A DNA stretch of 64,000 nucleotides from Prochlorococcus sp. AG-363-C02 (GCA_003278345.1 QCFH01000006.1:1-64000), one strand, 5' to 3'; shown: positions 37,323-47,155, counted from the first letter of the stretch. Made by a program: numbers and translations. The notes: generated from the letters alone by a model not told the origin.

Positions 37323-38343
37323 ATTTACTATCACCTAGCTTTATTACTTCGTCTTCTTTATATAATTGTTGAATTAATGAGTTACCATAAACATAACTCT
37401 TACCTTCTAATTTTCCTCCTAAAATTAATATGGGGCAATACTTTGTTGCTACGACAATCCCAATATTTTTTAATGCGCAAATAATCTGACCAGAACTTTC
37501 AGCTTTTAGATCTTCGTAATTTTTATAGTCTAATGAATAGGCGCTAAGTATTTTATCAAAGGATATATTAATAGGTATAGCCTCTAGTACTTTTAATCTC
37601 TTTCCTTTATAATAAGTGTAGGCATTAGGATATAGACCCAATATATTATTACATATAATATTTTCTTTTAAATCCCAGTTAATCAAGTATTCCTCTCTGC
37701 TTATCATTTTTGCATAACTTATTGCTCTCCCTTTTAGTTTATTTTGAGCTATCAATAGTTCATTTTCTCTTTTAGAGAATTCTTTGCCTTCAATTATGGA
37801 TAAAGCTTCAAGTATTTTTTCTGAGGATATAATATTTAATTTATTACTTAGAGTATGAGCATTATCAAGTTGTTCGATCTTAACCTGTTGCTCTAATAAA
37901 ACTGCTCCTGTATCTAGTCCTTGTTCCATTTTCATAATGCATATTCCGGTAATATCATCTCCATTCATTATGCTTCTATTGATAGGAGCAGCTCCTCTCC
38001 ATTTTGGTAATAGCGAGGCATGTATATTCCAGCATCCCTTATTTGGACTCTTGAGCAATAACTTTGGCAGTATTTGCCCGTAGGCAACAACAACATAAGC
38101 ATCCGCATTTAAATCTGCTATTTCTCTTTGACAACTTGTATCTTCTTTAAGATTATGCGGGGAAAAACAACGTATATTTAATTCCAATGCTTTCTTTTTT
38201 ATTGGTGATCCGCTTTTACTTTTACCTCGATTTCTTCTTTTATCAGGTTGTGTGACTACAGCAATAATTTCATGATCACTGTTATAAATTGACTCAAATA
38301 TAGGCACACTAAATTTTGGAGTTCCCCAAAAGACAATCTTCAT
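37312..38343 (-). CDS. fmt: Methionyl-tRNA formyltransferase
   Basis: This 343-residue enzyme formylates initiator Met-tRNA with 10-formyl-THF. The N-terminal domain has VFWGTPKFSVPIFESI, VTQPDKRRNRGKS, and the folate signature NIHASLLPKWRGAAPI with the catalytic Asn/His; the C-terminal OB-like domain is present (GQIICALKNIGIVVAT). Its ATG overlaps the stop of the tldE gene by 4 bp, so it is the last gene of the tldD-tldE-fmt unit. Confidence 0.95.
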   Translation of the reverse strand: MKIVFWGTPKFSVPIFESIYNSDHEIIAVVTQPDKRRNRGKSKSGSPIKKKALELNIRCFSPHNLKEDTSCQREIADLNADAYVVVAYGQILPKLLLKSPNKGCWNIHASLLPKWRGAAPINRSIMNGDDITGICIMKMEQGLDTGAVLLEQQVKIEQLDNAHTLSNKLNIISSEKILEALSIIEGKEFSKRENELLIAQNKLKGRAISYAKMISREEYLINWDLKENIICNNILGLYPNAYTYYKGKRLKVLEAIPINISFDKILSAYSLDYKNYEDLKAESSGQIICALKNIGIVVATKYCPILILGGKLEGKSYVYGNSLIQQLYKEDEVIKLGDSKFIL

Positions 38344-39713
38344 TTATCTCCTGTAACAGTTAATTCCTTTATCCAAATGTGGGGAGAAACTCCTTGATGA
38401 GTATCATGAAGTTTGTCTTCTATTTGTATTATATTCTTGAGCACTTGTATAAAATCTCCAGCTATAGTTGCAGATTCTATTGAAGTCTTTATGCCATTAT
38501 CTACTATCCATCCATCAAATGGTAGGGAAAATGAGCCTTGGCTTGCTTTAACACCGGCATGTAGCGCATTTAGGCTTTCTACTAAAATAAATGTTTCTTT
38601 ACTATTTATATAATTTAAATTTGGAAATTGTGATTTCTTATCTTTAGACTTATAAATTACAGGCCAATCAGGTGAAACTGATACTTTTGCTCCTATTCCT
38701 GCATGTCCTGTGGGATTAGCTCCAAATTTTCTTGCTGTAGCTTCAGAGTGTATAAAATTAACTAAAACTCCATCTTTAATTATCTCTATTTTTTGTGTAG
38801 GAGTACCTTCACCATCAAAAGTACTTGCTCCATAATTGGATTTATGTAAGCCATCATCATCAACACATAATATATCGGTAGCCAGATACTTTCCTAACGA
38901 CTCTTTTGTAGACAAACTAATGCCATCAATTATAGATCTTGCATTATAAATGTTGCTAAAGGATGTTATTAAGTCTAAAAAAGCTTCTGGTTTGAAACAG
39001 ATAAGGTATCTGCCTGTTTTTATAGGCTTGTAGTTTAAGTGGTCTAATGTTTTTGATGAAGCTTCTTTAATACACGACTCAATGTCTATTTCATCAGCAC
39101 CATATCCTATCTTTATTGAACCGGAGCTTCTTGCTTTTCTTCCGTCTTCTACTGCTCTAGCAAACAGATATAAGCTTGCCTGAGTACCTTTCATATATCT
39201 TGATGCTCCCTCACTATTAATATATAATCTTTCAAATTTAGATTCAGCAAATCCATTATAAGGAACACTTTTTATTGACTTATGTGAATTTATTAGACTC
39301 TTTTCTGCCTCAATTAGTTTGCTAACTAGTTTATTTATTCCTATAGAGTCTTTTATAGGCCTAATATTATCTGGAAGAGTTGATTGTGAAGCAGGTGAAA
39401 ATTCTGGTGATTCACTGATATTGCCATAATCACTGGCTATTAATGCACTATCTAATGCTTTTTTTAATCCTGGGTCTGACAGGTCTGAGGTACTAGTTAT
39501 TCCAACAGAATTATTTTTATTCCATACTCGCAAAGTAATCGAACTCTTTTGTGAAGCTTTTAATTGCTTAGGCTCTCCTTTGTCTATTTGTACAGATGTA
39601 TCCTCACCTAGTGTTGCTCCTAGATCCCATTTATTGATATTTATATTTTTTGATAAAAACGTCAATTTATCTTTTAGTTTGAATTCATTTATCAGATTGT
39701 TCTTATTTTCCAT
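38340..39713 (-). CDS. pmbA: TldE/PmbA metalloprotease subunit
   Basis: A 457-residue subunit of the TldD/TldE heterodimeric peptidase, without an HExxxH zinc motif of its own, as usual for TldE. It shows ITLRVWNKNNSVGITSTSDL, FDGEGTPTQKIEIIKDGVL and ATARKFGANPTGHAG, typical for this family. In other bacteria TldD/E trims leader or unfolded peptides. It follows tldD after 1 bp. Confidence 0.93.
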   Translation of the reverse strand: MENKNNLINEFKLKDKLTFLSKNININKWDLGATLGEDTSVQIDKGEPKQLKASQKSSITLRVWNKNNSVGITSTSDLSDPGLKKALDSALIASDYGNISESPEFSPASQSTLPDNIRPIKDSIGINKLVSKLIEAEKSLINSHKSIKSVPYNGFAESKFERLYINSEGASRYMKGTQASLYLFARAVEDGRKARSSGSIKIGYGADEIDIESCIKEASSKTLDHLNYKPIKTGRYLICFKPEAFLDLITSFSNIYNARSIIDGISLSTKESLGKYLATDILCVDDDGLHKSNYGASTFDGEGTPTQKIEIIKDGVLVNFIHSEATARKFGANPTGHAGIGAKVSVSPDWPVIYKSKDKKSQFPNLNYINSKETFILVESLNALHAGVKASQGSFSLPFDGWIVDNGIKTSIESATIAGDFIQVLKNIIQIEDKLHDTHQGVSPHIWIKELTVTGDK

Positions 39714-39714
39714 A

Positions 39715-41169
39715 TCAACGTCCTCCTACAGTTATTGAGTCTACTTTTATATGTGGCTGTCCAACTGTTACATTGATATTCCCGCTTACAGAACCACAGA
39801 AGCCTGCTGCTAAATCCAAATCGTTAGCGCACATTGATATACGAGGCATTATGTCAACAGCTTCTCCAATTAAAGTTGCTCCTTTTACTGGATCTGTTAG
39901 CTTCCCATTTCTTATTAAATATCCTTCTTCTACAGAAAAATTGAATTGGCCTGTTGCACCTACACTTCCGCCACCCATTGATTTGCAATAAATACCTCTA
40001 TCTATACTCTCAATTAGATTGTTTGGTGAATATGGGCCTTTTTCAATGTAAGTATTTCTCATTCTGCTAGCTGCCGCAAAAGCGTAGCTTTGTCTTCTTC
40101 CACTCCCGGTTCGCTTGTGGCCAGTTCTTAGTTCACCTGCCCTGTCACTTAGAAATCTTTTTAGTATCCCCTTTTCTATAAGAACGGTTCTTTGCGTTTC
40201 CATTCCTTCATCGTCAATGTTTATCGAACCAAACGCTCCTTCTGTATGTCCTTCATCGACAGCAGTAACTGCTTCATTTGCAATCTGTTTTCCTAACTCA
40301 TGATTAAAAGGAGTTGTGCCTCGTTCTATTTGAGTCGTTTCTAATAGATGTCCGCATGCCTCATGAAATATTACTCCACCAAACTTATTTGCAAGAACAG
40401 CTGGCATTTGCCCTGCATTTACATATTTTGCATAAAGCATTTTTTTCGCACTTTCAGTGATTTCAATAGCAGTATCTTCTGGATTCCAGTCAATTAAAGT
40501 ACTTGGTTTACCTGCTGAGCCAATCCTTCTTCCTATACTGGATCTATATTCTCTATCTAGTGCTAGAACATTTAATCCAATAGATTGATAAAGTCTTAGA
40601 TCTTTTGCATAAGTACCATCGCTTGAAGCCACTATTACTTCTTGTAAGGTTTTAGAGTAACTTCCTCTTCTTACACTTATATGTGAACCATGCTTATGTA
40701 GCAAATTAGTAGCTTTAAGGACCTTATTTGTACTTTCTTGAATAGATGGACACTTAGTCATATAGCTGTTCTTTTCTGAAGAATAGTCTTTCAGTTTTTT
40801 TAATCCATCAAAGGAATTAGTTGAATTTGAAAAGTTTTGCAAACCAAGCATACCCAATGCCTGATCTAGAGCAAATATTAGACCTGACTTTGATAAATCA
40901 TTAGTTGATACAAAACCATCCCTGCTTCCTAAAAAAACTCTTATACCTATTCCTTTCCCTAGAGAGGGAGTAACACTTGTTACTGTATCTTGTTCGACAA
41001 GGAAGCCCATATTATCAATGTTTTCAATGAATATCTCAACTAAATCAGCGCCAGCAGAAACTCCGTAGGAAAGTAAATATTCAAGATTCTTTTTAAAATT
41101 ATCATCTATAGAATGAGTTCTAAGAAACTCTTGTTTAATTGAGGTTTTAGACAATGCACAGACCCGCAT
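39715..41169 (-). CDS. tldD: TldD metalloprotease subunit
   Basis: This 484-residue catalytic subunit has the zinc motif in VIFHEACGHLLET (HExxxH, about residue 265-270) and the family block EGAFGSINIDDEGMETQRT. The C-terminus has MPRISMCANDLDLAAGFCGS and GGR at the very end. It works with TldE as a peptidase on small or unfolded peptides. It is the first gene of the tldD-tldE-fmt unit. Confidence 0.95.
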   Translation of the reverse strand: MRVCALSKTSIKQEFLRTHSIDDNFKKNLEYLLSYGVSAGADLVEIFIENIDNMGFLVEQDTVTSVTPSLGKGIGIRVFLGSRDGFVSTNDLSKSGLIFALDQALGMLGLQNFSNSTNSFDGLKKLKDYSSEKNSYMTKCPSIQESTNKVLKATNLLHKHGSHISVRRGSYSKTLQEVIVASSDGTYAKDLRLYQSIGLNVLALDREYRSSIGRRIGSAGKPSTLIDWNPEDTAIEITESAKKMLYAKYVNAGQMPAVLANKFGGVIFHEACGHLLETTQIERGTTPFNHELGKQIANEAVTAVDEGHTEGAFGSINIDDEGMETQRTVLIEKGILKRFLSDRAGELRTGHKRTGSGRRQSYAFAAASRMRNTYIEKGPYSPNNLIESIDRGIYCKSMGGGSVGATGQFNFSVEEGYLIRNGKLTDPVKGATLIGEAVDIMPRISMCANDLDLAAGFCGSVSGNINVTVGQPHIKVDSITVGGR

Positions 41170-41291
41170 TTAACACATATATATTACGCTTTAAGAATCC
41201 AATCTAAAGCTTAAGTCGAGATACCCTTTCATTTACTTTATTCTTCTAAGAGACTTAGATCTATTTAGTTTACTAGCTGTGTTTTTCTGAA

Positions 41292-41621
41292 ATGAAAGAG
41301 AAAACTACTTTTTACGTATTGACGGCTCCTGTCGGCCAACTGTGTGGAAATGGTCAACTACGTGAGACTATTAGGGAGCGAAGAAACAGAAAAGGAGAGG
41401 ATGTACCTTTTTGGTACCTATCTGAAGAATTATTATCTAAATTTGAAATTCCAGGAAATAAGCTTGAAGCAGTTGTTGCAGAAGAAAAGACAGCGATAAA
41501 TTGGCTTCAACTAAGATTTGGAGGAGAAATTTTAACCCATAATTTCGATAGAGAAAGGCTTAAAAATGAGGCTTATGATCTTCCACCTGCTGCCAATACA
41601 AAAGATATAAGCACTTCATAA
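41292..41621 (+). CDS. ycf54: Ycf54-family protein of the Mg-protoporphyrin IX monomethyl ester cyclase
   Basis: The 109-residue protein has the Ycf54 pattern: TTFYVLTAP at the start, a central RETIRERR, PFWYLSEELLSKFEIPG, and AVVAEEKTAINWLQLRFGGE. Ycf54 is the accessory subunit needed for the aerobic cyclase that makes the fifth ring of chlorophyll. Gene context supports this strongly: a C2-type ferredoxin follows 14 bp later, and the AcsF gene is opposite. Divergence from classic Ycf54 leaves some doubt. Confidence 0.75.
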   Translation: MKEKTTFYVLTAPVGQLCGNGQLRETIRERRNRKGEDVPFWYLSEELLSKFEIPGNKLEAVVAEEKTAINWLQLRFGGEILTHNFDRERLKNEAYDLPPAANTKDISTS

Positions 41622-41635
41622 TAACTATTTAAAAC

Positions 41636-42007
41636 ATGTCATCAATGACCACTCATAAAATAACTATTCGTTTTATTCAGGAAAATCGAATTATTTGTAT
41701 GGATATTCCTGAAGGTGAAAATATTCTTCATTACTTTGAAGAGCAAGGAGAAAAACTTCCATTTTCATGCAGAAATGGATGCTGTACTACCTGTGCTGTA
41801 AAGATAATTTCTGGTTCATTTAATCAGTCAAATGGTATTGGCCTATCAAAACAACTACAGGAAAAAGGGTATGGATTGCTTTGCATCGCTACTGTAACTG
41901 GACCAGTTGTGATGGAAACACAAGAAGAAGACGAGGTTTATGAATTACAGTTTGGAAAATACCTATCTGGACTAAAGAATAAAGCTGGAAACCCTTTCGA
42001 TATTTAG
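41636..42007 (+). CDS. C2-type [2Fe-2S] ferredoxin (FdC2-like)
   Basis: The 123-residue ferredoxin has cysteines at 45, 50, 53 and 83 for the 2Fe-2S cluster, in FSCRNGCCTTCAVK and GLLCIA. An extra Cys49 makes the GCC pattern known from FdC2. The C-terminal extension (ETQEEDEVYELQFGKYLSG) is also typical of FdC2. In plants FdC2 is needed for cyclase activity in chlorophyll synthesis. Here it is directly downstream of ycf54 and converges on acsF, so a role as electron donor to AcsF is likely but inferred. Confidence 0.82.
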   Translation: MSSMTTHKITIRFIQENRIICMDIPEGENILHYFEEQGEKLPFSCRNGCCTTCAVKIISGSFNQSNGIGLSKQLQEKGYGLLCIATVTGPVVMETQEEDEVYELQFGKYLSGLKNKAGNPFDI

Positions 42008-42027
42008 CGTTTTACTTTAATTAGCAT

Positions 42028-43095
42028 TTATCCATATCTAACTGCATTCGTTTTTTCCATAGGAAGCAAGAATTGCTTGAAGATTAACATTACAAATTTT
42101 GCTAAACTTAAGGGTTTCTTTATTCCTGATTGTGACCTCCAAGTTTTAAATGCCTCTAAAATTTGTAGTCTCATTTCTAGAAACTTTCCATCATCAAATT
42201 TATATACCCAGGGAAAAGCATTTTTAGAAGTATTGTTAGTTTCTATAATCACCTGCTCATCAAATAAAATAGGATCAATTCCTAGTAATTGATAGAATTC
42301 GCCTCTTTCACAAACAGTAAGAGTATGTGTTAGAAATACTGTCCAAAGGAAAAACCTACTTAATATTTTTCCTCTGAAACCTTTTGTCATTCCTGGCCAG
42401 CAACGCATCATCATATTTATACAATCACCATGCCTATTTTCATCTTGACACCATGGTTCAAAGAAGTCGAATAAAGGTGCACATACTTTGTCAGGATTTG
42501 CATTAAGGTGCCTATTAATTAATATATAACGCCAATAGCCTATCTTTTCTGAAAGGTATAATGAATAAAGAACCCAACTTAAAGGGAAAAATGTAGCAGC
42601 TCGTTTTTTAGGAAGATTTGGAAGATCAACATTGATACCCTCGGCTTTTAATGCCCTACCTAGAAATCCAGCATGTCTAGCTTCATCTCTCGATAAGAAT
42701 TGAAAGAACTGTCCTAATTCTGGGCGACCTGCTTTTTTGAACCTATTTGAAATCTCCTTGAAAAGTAAAAATCCAGAAAACTCTGATACCACTGATCTAA
42801 CTAAATAACTTTCATAAACAGCTTTATCTTCTGGTGAAAGTTCTTGAAGTCTTTCTAGTGAAGCTTTTCTATCAAAATGCTTTAAATTATAGTCAGCTTC
42901 CATTTCCTTGAACATTGCTTCAAAATCCTTGCGAGCAATTTCTAGGTCTGTTTTGGCAGCCTTATCGAATTCAGTTGTATAAAACCTTGGAGTAAGAAGG
43001 TTTTCGTCTAGATGAGGAGGAAGTTCATTCCTACCCATTTTTCCTATAGAAGTTGGATTAGCAGTGGTCATTCCCTTCTTCAGATCAGACAGCAA
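42028..43095 (-). CDS. acsF: Mg-protoporphyrin IX monomethyl ester oxidative cyclase AcsF (ChlE)
   Basis: A 355-residue diiron oxygenase that forms the isocyclic ring of chlorophyll. It has the two ExxH diiron motifs, SRDEARHAGFL (Glu138-His141) and QDENRHGDCINMM (about 228-236), and family blocks such as PRFYTTEFDKA and FPLSWVLYSLYLSEKIGYW. The N-terminal length is normal. It converges with ycf54-ferredoxin, 20 bp away, giving a compact cyclase locus. Confidence 0.97.
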   Translation of the reverse strand: MLSDLKKGMTTANPTSIGKMGRNELPPHLDENLLTPRFYTTEFDKAAKTDLEIARKDFEAMFKEMEADYNLKHFDRKASLERLQELSPEDKAVYESYLVRSVVSEFSGFLLFKEISNRFKKAGRPELGQFFQFLSRDEARHAGFLGRALKAEGINVDLPNLPKKRAATFFPLSWVLYSLYLSEKIGYWRYILINRHLNANPDKVCAPLFDFFEPWCQDENRHGDCINMMMRCWPGMTKGFRGKILSRFFLWTVFLTHTLTVCERGEFYQLLGIDPILFDEQVIIETNNTSKNAFPWVYKFDDGKFLEMRLQILEAFKTWRSQSGIKKPLSLAKFVMLIFKQFLLPMEKTNAVRYG

Positions 43096-43184
43096 TACTA
43101 ATACTTAAAGTGCTTTTTATAGCGAAAGCTTCATGTAGCGAATAAAACACTTAATTTTTGGTCAACATAATTTCTAAAAACCTT

Positions 43185-43646
43185 TTAATTTGGGTCTAAC
43201 CATTTTTGACCATTGAGTCTTTGTAGAAGTCTAGAAATAATTAATTGCAAGGTAATTTTCCTTTCATCTATTAGAAATGACTCAAGAAGGCTTGGTTCAG
43301 AATCAGATTCAGCTAAAGAAATATTTTTTGATGATTTTATATTGTCCGTATCAAAGGTCAACCAAAATTTTCGCCCAATAGATAATTCTCCGTAGACAAC
43401 CCAACAATCTCCTCCTACAACAGGACGTTGGCTTCTAGTTAGATTTAGCTTTGCGATATTTATTCCTTTTCTACTAAGAGCTTCTTTAATACCAGGAATA
43501 AGATGTTCACTAACAAATTCATTAAATGGTTTGTCTTCTAATTTTGGAGGCTTTGGTGTTGGCTTAATTTCTTTATTTCCTTCAATTGAATTCGTATCTA
43601 TAGAAACCTTTTGCTTATTCTGAATCTGATTGTTGTTATTTTCCAA
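43185..43646 (-). CDS. DUF2996 protein
   Basis: The 153-residue protein has a polar, Lys/Pro-rich N-terminus (about 1-35, probably disordered). A conserved domain follows with FVSEHLIPGIKEALSRKG, VVGGDCWVVYGEL, GRKFWLTFD and a final LLQRLNGQKWLDPN. This matches the cyanobacterial DUF2996 family of unknown function. It stands alone between acsF and the membrane protein gene. Confidence 0.75.
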   Translation of the reverse strand: MENNNNQIQNKQKVSIDTNSIEGNKEIKPTPKPPKLEDKPFNEFVSEHLIPGIKEALSRKGINIAKLNLTRSQRPVVGGDCWVVYGELSIGRKFWLTFDTDNIKSSKNISLAESDSEPSLLESFLIDERKITLQLIISRLLQRLNGQKWLDPN

Positions 43647-43716
43647 AACGTTTTATTTAGATTTTAATAAATTATAATAGGAAGATGCCAATTTTAGATG
43701 CAATATAGGAATATTC

Positions 43717-44265
43717 TTACCATTGTTCAAAATCTATGTTTCCCCAACCTTCATTTATAATTTGATCGTCTTGTGTTTTATCATTTTTATCATATGCTTG
43801 TTTCTCTAAATTAATATAATCTTTATTTCTAGAACTATATAAATTGGCTTCTCCCTTTCTACTAATTATTCTATATGGTACAGAAACTGTGGGTGAAGGT
43901 TCTCTAATATCTCTTTCAATATAGTCTAAACTTTTATCTTGAAAGGAATTATCATTATCCTCCATATAATTATTTTCAAATGATGAATCATTAGCTGACT
44001 GAACTGTCTTTGTTACTCGGGTTTTGATTATTCTAGGCTTTATTGAAAGTAAATAAACATTTAATGAAGAGATTGAAAAACCTACTATAGATCCTAATAG
44101 TATTAAACTTGAAATACTTTGCTGATTAGATTCCCATATTAATACTTTTAACCTAATATTCTTATTAATATTTAAAGTACTTACATATACCACAAATAGG
44201 AAAGGTAATAATGATGCAACTAACAGAAGATTTTTTATGCTCTTCATTATTTTTGGCCTGTCCAT
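43717..44265 (-). CDS. Hypothetical protein with two membrane helices and acidic tail
   Basis: The 182-residue protein has two helices (about 11-29 and 47-70) in an arrangement like LapA/DUF1049, followed by a long acidic, Ser/Asn-rich cytoplasmic tail with GWGNIDFEQW at the end. The LapA similarity is weak. It overlaps ubiX by 19 bp (44247-44265), so its translation is probably coupled to ubiX. Confidence 0.6.
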   Translation of the reverse strand: MDRPKIMKSIKNLLLVASLLPFLFVVYVSTLNINKNIRLKVLIWESNQQSISSLILLGSIVGFSISSLNVYLLSIKPRIIKTRVTKTVQSANDSSFENNYMEDNDNSFQDKSLDYIERDIREPSPTVSVPYRIISRKGEANLYSSRNKDYINLEKQAYDKNDKTQDDQIINEGWGNIDFEQW

Positions 44266-44852
44266 CTATTAATTTCTTTGAGATTAAGATCGAATGTATC
44301 AAATAGTCTTACAACCATGAAATCTATCATTTCATCTAGAGTTTGAGGTTTTGCATACCAAGAAGGGATACATGGAATTATTTTTGCTCCTGCTTTGCAA
44401 AGGGTTGTCATGTTATTTAGGTGTATAAGATTAAATGGACTTTCCCTTGGGGAAATAATTAGAGGTCTTCCTTCTTTTAAATGAACGTCTGCTGAACGTT
44501 CAATTAAGTCAATTGAACAACCAGAGGCTATTTTGCCAATAGTACCCATTGAACATGGGACGATTACCATGCCTAATGTGTCATAACTTCCACTAGCAAT
44601 TGAAGCAGCATTGTTATTCCATTTGTGACATCTTATTTCTCCATTATTATTATTAAGCCTCTCTCTCCAAAATATTTCTTGCTTTTTCTCATCAACAGGA
44701 ACTGTCACTCCATTTTCACTTTGCCAAACTTGATATGAACCTTTGCTTAATATCACATCAATTTTCTGATTCGCCTGTAAAAGTAAATCGATAGATCTTT
44801 CTGCAAGTATTTGAGCAGATGCACCTGTAATAGCAATTACTAATCTAGACAT
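44247..44852 (-). CDS. ubiX: Flavin prenyltransferase UbiX family
   Basis: A 201-residue flavoprotein with VIAITGASAQILAERSIDL (phosphate/FMN loop) at the N-terminus, VIVPCSMGTIGKIASGCSIDL (about 97-117), and SPRESPFNLIHLNNM. It prenylates FMN to make the cofactor of UbiD decarboxylases; no ubiD lies in this window. It is 11 bp downstream of the RNase R-like gene. Confidence 0.9.
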   Translation of the reverse strand: MSRLVIAITGASAQILAERSIDLLLQANQKIDVILSKGSYQVWQSENGVTVPVDEKKQEIFWRERLNNNNGEIRCHKWNNNAASIASGSYDTLGMVIVPCSMGTIGKIASGCSIDLIERSADVHLKEGRPLIISPRESPFNLIHLNNMTTLCKAGAKIIPCIPSWYAKPQTLDEMIDFMVVRLFDTFDLNLKEINRWTGQK

Positions 44853-44863
44853 TTAAATTAGAT

Positions 44864-47155
44864 TTATGTGCTCTGCTTCGCAGTAGCTTTTTGAGTTAAT
44901 ACTTGCATAGCTTCATCGCTGTTTTGTTCTTCTTGTGAAACTATATTTAAGTCTATTTGGTTACGTAACAAATCTATTTTTTCGATTACAACATTAACCT
45001 TGTCTCCTATTTGATATGTCTTCTTATTTTTTCTACCTATAAGTAAGTTTTGCCTTGATCTATACTCATACCAATCATCATCTAAAGAACTAACATGTAC
45101 TAAGCCCTCTGCTAGAGAGTGCTCTAGTTCTACAAAAAATCCATAGCTTTGTACACCAGTTATAGTTCCAATAGTCCGTTGCTTTAGATTTTGTTGCACA
45201 CATCTCAATTGAATCATTGCAATTAGACTTTCTCTAAAGGCTTTTGCTCTTTCTCTATTATTATTTAACTCTCTAATCTGTGAGTCATTACAATGCTTGT
45301 CAATCATTGATAATTGAGTCTTTGTAAAAATATTTAAAATATTTGCTTCTGAATCAATGCTTGCTAAATTTTTTACATAGGTTAATTTATGTTCTTCAAT
45401 TTTTGCTTCAGATAAAACCTTAAAAAGTATTAATTGATTAACAATATCAGCGTAATTAAAAGCAGGAGAAGTCCAAGGGGCTTCTTTTATTTCTGTTAGA
45501 TTTGAGTTTATATCATTAATTGTATTAAATCCTAGTTTATACCGAAAATCTATTATTGAATTCTTTATAAGCTTGTCTATAATTCTTTTATTAGTATTAT
45601 TGCTAGCCGCTGTCATTAAATCATTAAAACTAATTAAACCTTCTTCATCAAGAGTTATTTCCCCATCAAGTACAAGCACTGATTTAATAATATCATTAAG
45701 AGATATTGCTTCTTGAAGACTTTTGCTTAGAGCTATATAATTAATATTTATTGAATCTAGATAAGAGGCTAAAATCTTATTTGAGAATATACAAAGTATA
45801 TTAAGAATAGATTGAGGGTCAGTTAAATCTAAAGTCGAATTCCATCCTTCATAATTAGATCCTGGTCCCTCAAAAGAAAGATCACCATATATTTCATCAA
45901 CAGGAATAGATATATCTAATTGTATATATCCTTTACTAATTAATTGTGTATTTATCAATTTACTTATAAAAACTATCTCTTCAATGGTACTAATATATTC
46001 TTTAATTGGCTTAAGTTTAGAAGGAACTAATCTTGCTTTTGGTTTCCTATTATGCAAAACTTCTAAATGAATTGGACTGATTTCTGCAGCTGGCTTTATA
46101 GAACTTAAATAAAATTCTGTACTCTTGCAGTTTCCACTTTTGTCCAATACTATTTCTAGTGTAATTGCTAAGCTTTTTTCTCCAACTTTTAATTTAGCAT
46201 CATTTAATAGATTTTCCGAAAGAATAGATTCCCATGATGATCCTAGGCAAATAGATTTAGATTTTATTTTTATCCACTCATCTAACTTACTACCAAAGTT
46301 AATTCTTTCACCTACGGTGGGAACATGAATCCATAATTTGAATCCACCTTGATAAGGCTCAGAGTATAAAGCTGGTAAAATTGGAGACTTCTTTCCAGTC
46401 CAACTTTTCATTAGTATACATTTTTGATTTTGTAAATCACGTCTCTTTGTATCTGATGGTTTTTTTAATGCAACTTTTGGGGGTTTACTTAATTGTGGAA
46501 TATTATGCTTAGTTTTTAATATTTCTAAGTCCCCTTGTATTCCTGCACTAAGACTTAAACTCCTGGATATTTTTCCTTGGGCTAAAATTTGAGCAATAGG
46601 AAATTTTTTTATCTCTATATCTACAATATTATCGTTATCGTTATGAACAATATATTTTGAATCGTCTTGAGGAAGTTCTATAGTCGAAAGAATCCTTTCG
46701 TCAAGTGGTTGAGCAATAATTTTACCTTCATTTTCCTTTACAGTTGCTAGTATGTTTGTTTTAGACCTTTCCAGTACGCATAAAACAATGCCTTCTGGAG
46801 AACGCCTTTTAAGAGCTTCCTTGTTTATACGAACAAGTACTTTATCTCCATGCCAGGCATTATTAAGAAACTTCTCTCTTATATAAATATCTTCTAGCCC
46901 ATCATCTCTAATTGCAAAGCTATAGCCTTTACTACTACATCTTATTTTTGCAAAAATTGTATTTGATAAATCTCCTTTTTGTATATGATCTTCTGTTTCT
47001 TTCTGAACAATACCAAGCTTATTTAAAGCATCTATAGCAATTTTTAATCTAGTCCTCTCTATCTTTTTAGTTAATTTGAGCATTTTCTCGAGAGTTTTAA
47101 TTTCGAGGCTTCCTTCTTTAGGTAAAAGTTCTAGTATTTTTACTACAGTAAACAT
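44864..47155 (-). CDS. RNase R-like protein with degenerate RNB active site
   Basis: The 763-residue protein has the layout of RNase R/II: N-terminal winged-helix and cold-shock-like parts, an RNB region from about 235, and a C-terminal S1 domain at about 658-740 (RTIGTITGVQSYGFFVELEH). The RNB catalytic aspartate motif that should follow RRD (238-240) is replaced by a segment with no aspartate (SWTGKKSPILPALYS, 251-265). The downstream TSPxRRY motif reads TSPAFNYAD (562-570). The exonuclease site therefore seems lost, leaving a possible RNA-binding role. It starts a tight run with ubiX. Confidence 0.85.
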   Translation of the reverse strand: MFTVVKILELLPKEGSLEIKTLEKMLKLTKKIERTRLKIAIDALNKLGIVQKETEDHIQKGDLSNTIFAKIRCSSKGYSFAIRDDGLEDIYIREKFLNNAWHGDKVLVRINKEALKRRSPEGIVLCVLERSKTNILATVKENEGKIIAQPLDERILSTIELPQDDSKYIVHNDNDNIVDIEIKKFPIAQILAQGKISRSLSLSAGIQGDLEILKTKHNIPQLSKPPKVALKKPSDTKRRDLQNQKCILMKSWTGKKSPILPALYSEPYQGGFKLWIHVPTVGERINFGSKLDEWIKIKSKSICLGSSWESILSENLLNDAKLKVGEKSLAITLEIVLDKSGNCKSTEFYLSSIKPAAEISPIHLEVLHNRKPKARLVPSKLKPIKEYISTIEEIVFISKLINTQLISKGYIQLDISIPVDEIYGDLSFEGPGSNYEGWNSTLDLTDPQSILNILCIFSNKILASYLDSININYIALSKSLQEAISLNDIIKSVLVLDGEITLDEEGLISFNDLMTAASNNTNKRIIDKLIKNSIIDFRYKLGFNTINDINSNLTEIKEAPWTSPAFNYADIVNQLILFKVLSEAKIEEHKLTYVKNLASIDSEANILNIFTKTQLSMIDKHCNDSQIRELNNNRERAKAFRESLIAMIQLRCVQQNLKQRTIGTITGVQSYGFFVELEHSLAEGLVHVSSLDDDWYEYRSRQNLLIGRKNKKTYQIGDKVNVVIEKIDLLRNQIDLNIVSQEEQNSDEAMQVLTQKATAKQST

